A stretch of DNA of 64,000 nt from GWF2-38-69 sp965228125 (lineage in GTDB: Bacteria > Verrucomicrobiota > Lentisphaeria > Victivallales > GWF2-38-69). Made by a program: the position numbers and the translations under genes. Numbering within the stretch: the stretch's first letter is position 1; every line of letters starts with the position of its first letter. The stretch is taken from the NCBI GenBank assembly GCA_965228125.1, contig OZ245791.1, positions 2,604,001 through 2,668,000 of the forward strand, given 5' to 3'. Below are positions 1 to 9,722 of this stretch, piece after piece. Below the pieces are notes generated by a model, which saw nothing but the letters and a program-made list of their open reading frames with translations, was not told the DNA's origin and ran no database searches.

Positions 1-200
<200 letters not shown>

Positions 201-351
201 TAATTCTTTAAAGTACGAATAACAAACGAGCGTACTTAAAAGGATACGGTTGAATATCCCTCTTGAGGGATAAGGTCAAGGGAGACTTTGGCCAGGGTTA
301 TTCGCATAATTCAATTCTTCAATCAAGAGATTGATATAAGATTGGGTAACT

Positions 352-428
352 GGGGCCTTAGCTCAGCTGGCTAGAGCGTCAGCTTTGCAAGCTGAATGTC
401 AAGGGTTCGAATCCCTTAGGCTCCACCA
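352..428 (+). tRNA. tRNA-Ala (anticodon TGC)
   Basis: The cloverleaf folds by eye. The acceptor stem is GGGGCCT with AGGCTCC, the D arm begins TAGCTCAG, the anticodon loop is CTTTGCAAG with anticodon TGC, the T arm contains GGTTCGAATCC, and CCA is encoded. It lies in the 16S-23S spacer and is transcribed with the rRNAs. It comes before tRNA-Ile, the reverse of the Ile-Ala order common in bacterial operons. Confidence 0.96.
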
Positions 429-490
429 TACACGATCTTAATATATAAAGCAGCGGCGATATACGGTTTTTTTACCAGTGATCCCGTTTA

Positions 491-567
491 GGGCGTATAG
501 CTCAGTTGGTTAGAGCGCGTCCCTGATAAGGACGAGGTCCTTGGTTCAAATCCAAGTACGCCCACCA
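491..567 (+). tRNA. tRNA-Ile (anticodon GAT)
   Basis: This is the second spacer tRNA. The acceptor GGGCGTA pairs with TACGCCC, the D arm is AGCTCAGTTGG, the anticodon loop CTGATAA gives anticodon GAT, the T loop is GGTTCAAATCC, and CCA is encoded. Only 62 bases separate it from tRNA-Ala. Confidence 0.96.
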
Positions 568-594
568 TTTATCATGGTAGTTGTTTTATGTAGG

Positions 595-607
595 TGTTCT
601 TTGAAAA
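595..607 (+). promoter_or_regulatory. boxA-like antitermination site in rRNA spacer
   Basis: The string TGTTCTTTGAAAA lies between tRNA-Ile and 23S. It resembles the boxA element bound by NusB/S10 in rRNA antitermination, which commonly precedes 23S. This is a sequence match only; no boxB hairpin was identified. Confidence 0.45.
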
Positions 608-737
608 TTGGAAGATAAGTCAAGTTTTTCCTATATGGTAATATATTTATTATAACTACTATAAGGTAAGAATGACAACTTTGCATAAAAAGATAGAATT
701 AATGACTAAGAGATCTTAACTAAAAAGTTTTCTTGGT

Positions 738-3678
<2,941 letters not shown>

Positions 3679-3773
3679 TATTTTTCATAAGGTTATCAAA
3701 CTAGCTCAATGAAAATGTACAATTCTTATTCAGGTTAAGACTTAACAAAACCTTCCAATTTTTATTATTTTTT

Positions 3774-3891
3774 CCCTTGGTGTCTATAGCGAAACGGAAA
3801 CACCCGTTCCCATCCCGAACACGGCAGTTAAGCGTTTCAGCGGCAATGGTACTGTACATAAGAGTACGGGAGAGTAGCTCGATGCCAAGGG
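3774..3891 (+). rRNA. rrf: 5S ribosomal RNA
   Basis: The terminal stem is formed by CCCTTGG at 3774 and CCAAGGG ending at 3891. The internal landmark CCCATCCCGAACACGG is present, and the length is near 118 bases as expected. It follows the 23S 3' end by about 95 bases, completing a standard 16S-Ala-Ile-23S-5S operon. Confidence 0.95.
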
Positions 3892-3903
3892 TTTTTTGTT
3901 TTT
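3884..3903 (+). terminator. probable end of rRNA operon
   Basis: The 3' strand of the 5S closing stem (GCCAAGGG) is followed at once by TTTTTTGTTTTT. A GC-containing stem next to a T run is the usual intrinsic terminator form, so the operon probably ends here. Nothing recognisable follows until the next gene at 4170. Confidence 0.45.
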
Positions 3904-4169
3904 ATCCCTTTTCGCTATGCCTAAAATTATAGGACTGCATCACCCAATCTTACTTCAATATTGCCAGCACTCTTCTCATTCATACACAATGATTATTCCC
4001 ACTCTATCGTCCCAGGCGGTTTTTGGTAAAATCTTATTGAATCGACTTGTTATCTTTTGCCTTCTCTATAAATTTTTATACAAAAGGTAAAGGTTATTTC
4101 TGTAATTTACGATTTAATGAGTGTAATAGCCTTTGGATTTATAATTTAAGGATTTTGTTGAGTATTTGT

Positions 4170-4952
4170 ATGGAACTTTTCGATTCGCATTTTCATTGGG
4201 AGAAAGATTTGTCTCCCGAAGTCTTATCTTTCGAAGCTTTAGAAAGCGGCGTAAAATATCTAGCTTGTGTTGGTGGAGACTATAATTCTTCTATTGCGTC
4301 AAGGTATTTTGCCGAAAGAGTTCAGAATGCCTGGTTTTCTGTTGGAGTTCATCCTCATTACGCTGGGAATGAGCCCTGGGATTTAGACAAATTTAGAATA
4401 TTGCTTAAAGATAATAAATGCATAGCGGTTGGAGAGGTTGGTTTGGACTTTTATTATGAAAACAGTTCTAGAGATGTCCAACTGAAAGTTTTCGAAGATT
4501 TTTGTAGATTAAGCGCAGAGTCAGAAAAGCCCATTATTATCCATTCCAGAGATAAGGACAATTGCTTTGAAGCTTATTCATTGGTTTATGGTGTCCTGAA
4601 AAAATACCTCTCGGATATTCCGTCTTTTGTTGTTCACTGTTATACTGGGAACGCTTACTGGATGGAGAAGTTTTTAGGTTTGGGGGCCTATATTGGGATA
4701 ACCGGTATTATAACTTTTCCGAAAGCTGGAAATGTCAGAGAATTAATACCTTTGATTCCGATGGATAAATTGCTCATCGAAACAGACTCTCCGTATCTTG
4801 CCCCAAAACCTTACCGCGGGAAAATTAATTATCCGAAGTATCTGAAATATGTAGCCGAAGGAGTCGCTACAATAAAGAATATGGAAACAAAAGACATAGC
4901 TATGACAACCACGCTAAATGCCAAGACTTTTTATAATTTAAAATCTACCTAA
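4170..4952 (+). CDS. TatD family metal-dependent hydrolase (DNase)
   Basis: This 260-residue protein belongs to the TatD amidohydrolase-superfamily nucleases, which act as 3'-5' exonucleases or DNases in DNA repair and turnover. Visible motifs in order are DSHFHW near the N-terminus (metal-binding H-x-H), VGVHPHY, VGEVGLDFYY (metal-bridging Glu), IIIHSRD, VVHCYTG and LLIETDSPYLAP. All metal ligands appear present. The frame is open further upstream, but the ATG at 4170 puts the DSHxH motif at the usual place close to the N-terminus. The gene converges on the DUF4230 gene, and their 3' ends overlap by 8 bases. Which TatD subgroup it belongs to cannot be told by eye. Confidence 0.92.
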   Translation: MELFDSHFHWEKDLSPEVLSFEALESGVKYLACVGGDYNSSIASRYFAERVQNAWFSVGVHPHYAGNEPWDLDKFRILLKDNKCIAVGEVGLDFYYENSSRDVQLKVFEDFCRLSAESEKPIIIHSRDKDNCFEAYSLVYGVLKKYLSDIPSFVVHCYTGNAYWMEKFLGLGAYIGITGIITFPKAGNVRELIPLIPMDKLLIETDSPYLAPKPYRGKINYPKYLKYVAEGVATIKNMETKDIAMTTTLNAKTFYNLKST

Positions 4953-5547
4953 AAACTATATTGCTGCCCAACTGTTCTCCGATTGGAGCAAAAAATGAGT
5001 TAAGTTTTGAGACGGTTTTTTCTTTGGAAGGAAAAAGTTTATGATCATTAAAGAATTTTATGGCACTTTGTTTCATTTGGTCTCTTAGCTCTTTTTCCAA
5101 ATCCCTGTTCATGACGTAATCGGCTATCGCATTCAGTCCGCTTCGCTTGGTTATATATTTGAGGCTTGACGGGTCAATACTGAAATCAAGTTCGCTTGGT
5201 TTAGGGAGAGGGATGATAATCTCTTCTTTATTTATTATAATAGATGAAGGGATTATTTTGGCAAGATCTATTCCCCAGTACATTGTTACGGTGCCTATTA
5301 GTATTCCTTCTCGTTTTCCGAGAAGAGGGTTATTCTCGGAAATTTCTACACATATTTGCGAGGTCAGTTTGTCTGTAACCAGAAATGATAGGTCTTTGCT
5401 TTTCAGAATTGAGAGGATTGATTTTTCAGTTCTGTCAGTAAACGTCAGACTCTCATATATATTGATAGTGACCCATGCTATGCCGAGTAAAAAGAGGATG
5501 ACTAGTATCAGTTTGAATAATATTTTTTCCATTCCTAAACCGAACAT
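4945..5547 (-). CDS. DUF4230 family membrane-anchored protein
   Basis: This is a protein of 200 residues, or 195 from the second ATG at 5532. The N-terminal hydrophobic segment (LILVILFLLGIAWVTI) is a membrane anchor or uncleaved signal. The following domain, with GTVTMYWGIDLAKI and a beta-rich stretch ending in IIPLPKPSELDFSIDP, matches my recollection of DUF4230 proteins, whose function is unknown. The family is often found as single genes in Gram-negative bacteria. The ATG at 5532 sits two bases after the stop of a tiny upstream ORF. Its 3' end overlaps the convergent tatD-like gene by 8 bases. Confidence 0.7.
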   Translation of the reverse strand: MFGLGMEKILFKLILVILFLLGIAWVTINIYESLTFTDRTEKSILSILKSKDLSFLVTDKLTSQICVEISENNPLLGKREGILIGTVTMYWGIDLAKIIPSSIIINKEEIIIPLPKPSELDFSIDPSSLKYITKRSGLNAIADYVMNRDLEKELRDQMKQSAIKFFNDHKLFPSKEKTVSKLNSFFAPIGEQLGSNIVFR

Positions 5548-5618
5548 ATTCTCAATGTAATTAGTACTATTAAAATAACAGTTGCTATGATTATGGCTGT
5601 AAGTCTCTTCATTTTCAT
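5535..5618 (-). CDS. tiny possible membrane peptide (27 aa)
   Basis: This is a 27-codon ORF starting MKMKRLTAII, almost entirely one hydrophobic helix after a short basic start and ending RICSV. Its TAG stop is followed by GA and then the internal ATG of the DUF4230 gene, the spacing expected for translational coupling. There is no clear Shine-Dalgarno sequence and I recognise no family. It could be a chance ORF or a decayed copy of a membrane anchor. Confidence 0.3.
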   Translation of the reverse strand: MKMKRLTAIIIATVILIVLITLRICSV

Positions 5619-5744
5619 ATTTTGTATACTCTCGTTTTGAATAATAAACTTTTTAAATTATCCTTAATAGAATCTAAAAGATATTCATTGAGTTTAATTA
5701 TAACATTTTCTTTAGTTAAATAAATTAAAAAAAGGCCTTTGATT

Positions 5745-5930
5745 ATGAATGACAAAGAAGTTCTCGAACTTATGATAAAAAACGCTGTTGTTGTAGACGG
5801 CAAACAGAAACTTGCATGCAAAGCTGCGTGGAAATTGGCATCTAAATATGGCATCCCTCTAAAGAAAATTGGTGAGCTCTGCAATAGCAATTCCATCAAA
5901 ATCTGTGAATGTTCACTTGGCTGTTTTTAA
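5745..5930 (+). CDS. conserved small protein ending in Cys-rich tail
   Basis: This 61-residue protein has an N-terminal part that looks like a small helical, HTH-like domain (AWKLASKYGIPLKKIGELCN) and a C-terminus reading IKICECSLGCF. I recall small proteins of this form (a short helix-turn-helix-like segment followed by IKIxxCQLGCF at the very end) in anaerobes; no function is established that I can name. The terminal Cys pattern suggests metal or thiol chemistry, which is inference. The ATG at 5745 has AAAGG about nine bases upstream and is preferred over the TTG at 5739. It stands alone between two minus-strand genes. Confidence 0.65.
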   Translation: MNDKEVLELMIKNAVVVDGKQKLACKAAWKLASKYGIPLKKIGELCNSNSIKICECSLGCF

Positions 5931-5981
5931 AGCTAATCGCAAATACCAGTGAAAATACTATGCAAACCGTTAGCGGTGCGT

Positions 5982-7271
5982 TTATTTAATAGCTGTAATT
6001 TTGCCACCTAGCAATGAGAGTTTGTTTTCGAGGTTTTCATATCCGCGTTCTATTACTTCGACATTGTGGATATTACTCTTGCCTTTTGCGCACATAGCGG
6101 CAATCAGAAGAGCCATTCCTGATCTAATGTCGGGACTTGGAAGGTCTGCCCCCCTGAGAAGAGAAGGGCCTGAAATAACCGCCCTGTGAGGGTCGCATAT
6201 GATTGCTGTAGCGCCCATAGCTATGAGTTTGTCCACGAAATAGATGCGTGATTCAAACATTTTCTCGAAGAACATTACTGTTCCTTTTGCCTGAGTAGCC
6301 ATTACTATCATACAACTCATCATGTCTGTAGGAAATTGCGGCCAAGTGCCGTCATCTATAACGGGGATAGCATTGCCGAAATCCTTCTGAACTTCAAGGT
6401 CTTGATTGCCAGGTAGATATATTTTGCCTTCCTGAGGGTGGAGTTCGAATCTGACATTGAATTTTTCAAAAATGCGTCTGGTCATCCAGAAATTTCTGGT
6501 AACAACTCCTTTGATTGTGAGTTCTCCGCCAGTTGCGGCACTAAGGCACAGGAAACTTGCCGCCTCAATATGGTCTCCGTGGACAGTATGTTCTGCGCCA
6601 TGGAGACTTTCTACTCCATTAATAACTATGGTATTGGTGCCAAGGCCGGAAATTTTAGCCCCCATTTTGATAAGGAGTTCTCCAAGGTCGCAAACGTGTG
6701 GTTCGGATGCGGCATTCCTGATGACGGTTTCGCCCTCGGCAAGAACAGCAGTCATCATGATGTGTTCTGTGGCCGTTACGCTAGCTTCATCTAGAAAGAT
6801 ATCTCTGCCTTTAAGTCTGCCCACGGCTTTGAATCGATATGGCCTTTCTTCGTAATCTATAGACGCTCCTAGAGAGACTAAACCATAGAAGTGTCCATCA
6901 AGGCGTCTTCTTCCGATCACATCACCTCCAGGAGGCCAGAGTGATGCTTGTCTAGCCCTGTTAATCAACGGGCCTGCAAAAAGCAGAGAGGTTCTGACTT
7001 TTGTACAATGTTCTCTAGAGATGTCCGGATTTAGTATTGACCTTGTCATCATGGTCAGTGTATTCCCGCTGAAATTTACGGCAGTTCCGATGTTTTGGGC
7101 TATTTTTAGCATGACATTGACATCTACTATGTTTGGCACATTATGTAGGATAACCGGCTCTTCGGTCAGAATGGATGCCGCAATCATGGGGAGAACGGCA
7201 TTTTTATTGCCGCTCACGGTTATCTCTCCGCCTATGGGGGCATGTGTGCCTTCTATTAGAAAAGTTTTCAT
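5982..7271 (-). CDS. murA: UDP-N-acetylglucosamine 1-carboxyvinyltransferase
   Basis: MurA transfers enolpyruvate from PEP to UDP-GlcNAc, the first committed step of peptidoglycan synthesis, in the cytoplasm. At 429 residues it is near the usual length. The conserved GNKNA is near residues 21-25 and the R-T-S-LL-F-AGPL segment near 93-102. The catalytic loop reads PPGGDVIGRRRLD, so residue 117 is Asp where most bacteria have the fosfomycin-reactive Cys. The same substitution is known in Mycobacterium tuberculosis and Chlamydia and gives intrinsic fosfomycin resistance. It is the last gene of a six-gene minus-strand run and lies 23 bases after the CCA-adding enzyme gene. Confidence 0.96.
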   Translation of the reverse strand: MKTFLIEGTHAPIGGEITVSGNKNAVLPMIAASILTEEPVILHNVPNIVDVNVMLKIAQNIGTAVNFSGNTLTMMTRSILNPDISREHCTKVRTSLLFAGPLINRARQASLWPPGGDVIGRRRLDGHFYGLVSLGASIDYEERPYRFKAVGRLKGRDIFLDEASVTATEHIMMTAVLAEGETVIRNAASEPHVCDLGELLIKMGAKISGLGTNTIVINGVESLHGAEHTVHGDHIEAASFLCLSAATGGELTIKGVVTRNFWMTRRIFEKFNVRFELHPQEGKIYLPGNQDLEVQKDFGNAIPVIDDGTWPQFPTDMMSCMIVMATQAKGTVMFFEKMFESRIYFVDKLIAMGATAIICDPHRAVISGPSLLRGADLPSPDIRSGMALLIAAMCAKGKSNIHNVEVIERGYENLENKLSLLGGKITAIK

Positions 7272-7294
7272 TTTATTGATACCCTTTTATTATT

Positions 7295-8638
7295 TTATAA
7301 AAAATTCACATGGATATATTCTAAGGCATCTGCTCGGGTATTGAGAACTTTATCATTTTGTAATTCTGCAATTTTTTCTAAAATTTCTCCAAACATAGGG
7401 CCCGGGGCTAATCCTAATTTCAACAGATCTTTCCCGTTTAAAAGTGCTTTAGGAAGTTTCCTTTCGCCTTTTTGCTCGACAAGTTTATCTAGCAGGAATG
7501 TAAAAGATTCAGTGATTTTATTGCTGGAAATGCAGTCTATTCTGTGAAGTTCAAGTTCGAGAGGAAATGTATTTTCTGCCATTAGAGCTTTGTATTTGGA
7601 GGGGCGCATATTGCATACGGAAGCAAAGCGCATGTGATTTTTTATAGAAAAGCATACATCTTTTATGAAAGATGAAGGAAATTTTAAATTTTTGAGGATC
7701 TTTTCAGCGATACTTACTCCCTCTTCAGCATGGCGGATGAACTTTTCAATTCCGTCCTCTCCGATGGAGAAAGTAATTGGCTTACCAACATCATGAAGAA
7801 GCACAGCCCATGCTAATTTAGCGGAAGGGACAGGCATGTTGCATAACATGAGTTTTGTGTGTTCAAAAACATCTCCTTCGGGATGGTATTCCTGATGTTG
7901 AGTTATTCCCTTCATAGCTGATATTTCGGGAAGAAGTATTTTAAGAAGCCCTGTTTTGTCCATAAGAGAGAGAGCCTGTCCAGGGCATGGACCTGTAATA
8001 ATTTTAGTAAGTTCGTCCCTCACTCTTTCCATAGATAGAAGGTTGGTTTTAGCAGATAGCTTTTTTATTACTTTAATGATTTCTTCATCAATCGAGAAAC
8101 CAAACCTAATGGAGAACCTTATGGCACGCAGCATTCTTAAATAATCCTCGCTGAATCTTTTTTCGGCAGGGCCTATAGTTCTAAGTATGCCTTTCTTTAA
8201 GTCTGCAGTGCCGTTTGCAAAGTCAAGGATAGTGTTTTTGAAGGGATCATAGTAAAGCGCGTTAATTGTGAAATCCCTTCTTAGATAATCTTCTTCCGGA
8301 GTTTTTGCGTATTCGATTGTGTCGGGGTGCCTGCCATCGTTGTAGCCTCGTTCTTTTCGAAAAGTGGCAATTTCATAGTTCGTTTTATTTTCTGTCACAT
8401 TAATTATACCGAATGCTTCTCCGATATTATATGTGTTAGTAAACATAGAACTTATGTCTGGAGGCAAAGCAGATGTTACAATGTCTATATCCTTGACATT
8501 CTGTCCGAGTAGAGCATCTCTTACGCATCCTCCGACAAAATACGCTTCAAACCCTTTTTGCCTTAAAGTGCTAAGGATTCGTATGGCACCGCTGAATAGC
8601 TCGCTGTTTTTAAATTCTACTGTTAATGGCACAGGCAT
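7295..8638 (-). CDS. CCA-adding enzyme / poly(A) polymerase family with HD domain
   Basis: This 447-residue class II nucleotidyltransferase would repair or add tRNA 3' CCA ends. The N-terminal head carries GGCVRDALLG and KDIDIVTS, with the paired catalytic Asp residues. The RRDFTINAL motif and the RMLRAIRFS neck follow. An HD phosphohydrolase domain has WAVLLHDVGKP. The encoded tRNAs here already carry CCA, so a repair role or a poly(A) polymerase role is equally possible; family members split between CCA-adding, A-adding and poly(A) activity and the sequence alone does not decide. It sits between the DUF4340 gene and murA with 18- and 23-base gaps. Confidence 0.92.
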   Translation of the reverse strand: MPVPLTVEFKNSELFSGAIRILSTLRQKGFEAYFVGGCVRDALLGQNVKDIDIVTSALPPDISSMFTNTYNIGEAFGIINVTENKTNYEIATFRKERGYNDGRHPDTIEYAKTPEEDYLRRDFTINALYYDPFKNTILDFANGTADLKKGILRTIGPAEKRFSEDYLRMLRAIRFSIRFGFSIDEEIIKVIKKLSAKTNLLSMERVRDELTKIITGPCPGQALSLMDKTGLLKILLPEISAMKGITQHQEYHPEGDVFEHTKLMLCNMPVPSAKLAWAVLLHDVGKPITFSIGEDGIEKFIRHAEEGVSIAEKILKNLKFPSSFIKDVCFSIKNHMRFASVCNMRPSKYKALMAENTFPLELELHRIDCISSNKITESFTFLLDKLVEQKGERKLPKALLNGKDLLKLGLAPGPMFGEILEKIAELQNDKVLNTRADALEYIHVNFL

Positions 8639-8656
8639 TGTTTACACTATTTATTT

Positions 8657-9715
8657 TCAACCGATTGGTTTGGAATACATTTTATCCGGAGTTATCTGAA
8701 ATTTCTTCTTCTTAAAAGATAAGTCTTTCTTTGTCTGAAGGAAAGGTGTTATTCTCGAATTGTCTATGAGGTATATCCAGTCCTTGCCCAATGGAAAATC
8801 AGGCGACTCTATTTTTATGTACCGATAGTTATTGAACTGGCTTCCAATGTCAATAGTGTAAGATTTGCCGTCAAATGTATCTACATTTAAAACATAAGGC
8901 CTGTCCAGCCCCGTGGAAGCCAGAGAGGCAGACGGATTAGCCACAGCGTCAAATTTTAGAGACTCAAGAGAGGAAGCTATAGAGTTAACAGCATCTATGT
9001 TTATATCAGGATCCTCTTTTTTCTTGTCGGAAAGTTCAAATTCGGAGTTTTTATCTTTTTTGGCGAATGTCCATATAATGTAGTCGTTGCCTTTGATAAG
9101 CTGTACTTTTTTTATGTTTTTTATAGATACAAAATTGCTGCTTAGAAAATCTTTTGCAGAATATTTTGTTTCAGCAAGGCTATCTTCGGTCAGGAGGGGA
9201 AGTTTGGAATTAGATTTGAGTATATACCTTCCTCTTGTTATTTTTCTTGTGCCTATATTGTCCATTCTTCTCAGGCCTGTGATGAACGAATAAATTACTT
9301 TTTGCTCTGGTCCGATTATTCGAATCTCCGTGCCTGAATCTTTGTCTTTATCAGAGGGGGGAAGTAATTTTAAGGTTCTAATATGGGAAGGTTCAATGTT
9401 TACGACCTGAATAGCCTTAAGGGATGAGAGCTCCTGCAGGAAATTGTTCATTTTTTCCTTATCAGAAGGATAGTTATAGTAGTTTCCTACAGACCATTGG
9501 CCATCTGAGTTCTTTATGAGATTTATACTTCGCCCGCTAGGCTTGATTATCTTAATTGCACGGATGTCGCTCTCGGTGAAATTTTCTAGAATAGGCTTTC
9601 CGATTCTACTATTGTATGAGAAGAGAAAAGTATTATGGGTGAATAGGATAGCAAGGGATATGATAGACAGAATAATAGCTGAAGTTAAAAGGATACATGT
9701 ATTTTTTACTGTCAT
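8657..9715 (-). CDS. DUF4340 membrane-anchored protein of ABC/GldG locus
   Basis: This 352-residue protein has one N-terminal transmembrane segment (ILLTSAIILSIISLAILF) and a large extracytoplasmic part. The form (DIRAIKIIKPSGRSINLIKNSDGQW early, a threonine/serine-rich repeat of beta strands and LDRPYVLNVDTFDGKSYTIDIG near residue 270) matches DUF4340. That family is regularly encoded directly after GldG-like ABC auxiliary proteins, and here it begins seven bases after the end of the GldF-GldG gene. Its role is unknown; by context it is a periplasmic partner of the ABC system. Confidence 0.8.
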   Translation of the reverse strand: MTVKNTCILLTSAIILSIISLAILFTHNTFLFSYNSRIGKPILENFTESDIRAIKIIKPSGRSINLIKNSDGQWSVGNYYNYPSDKEKMNNFLQELSSLKAIQVVNIEPSHIRTLKLLPPSDKDKDSGTEIRIIGPEQKVIYSFITGLRRMDNIGTRKITRGRYILKSNSKLPLLTEDSLAETKYSAKDFLSSNFVSIKNIKKVQLIKGNDYIIWTFAKKDKNSEFELSDKKKEDPDINIDAVNSIASSLESLKFDAVANPSASLASTGLDRPYVLNVDTFDGKSYTIDIGSQFNNYRYIKIESPDFPLGKDWIYLIDNSRITPFLQTKKDLSFKKKKFQITPDKMYSKPIG

Positions 9716-9722
9716 AATTATA

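Noticed and set aside
4047..4169. Upstream extension of the TatD-type gene
   Set aside because: The DSHxH metal motif of the family starts within a few residues of the N-terminus, which fits only the ATG at 4170.
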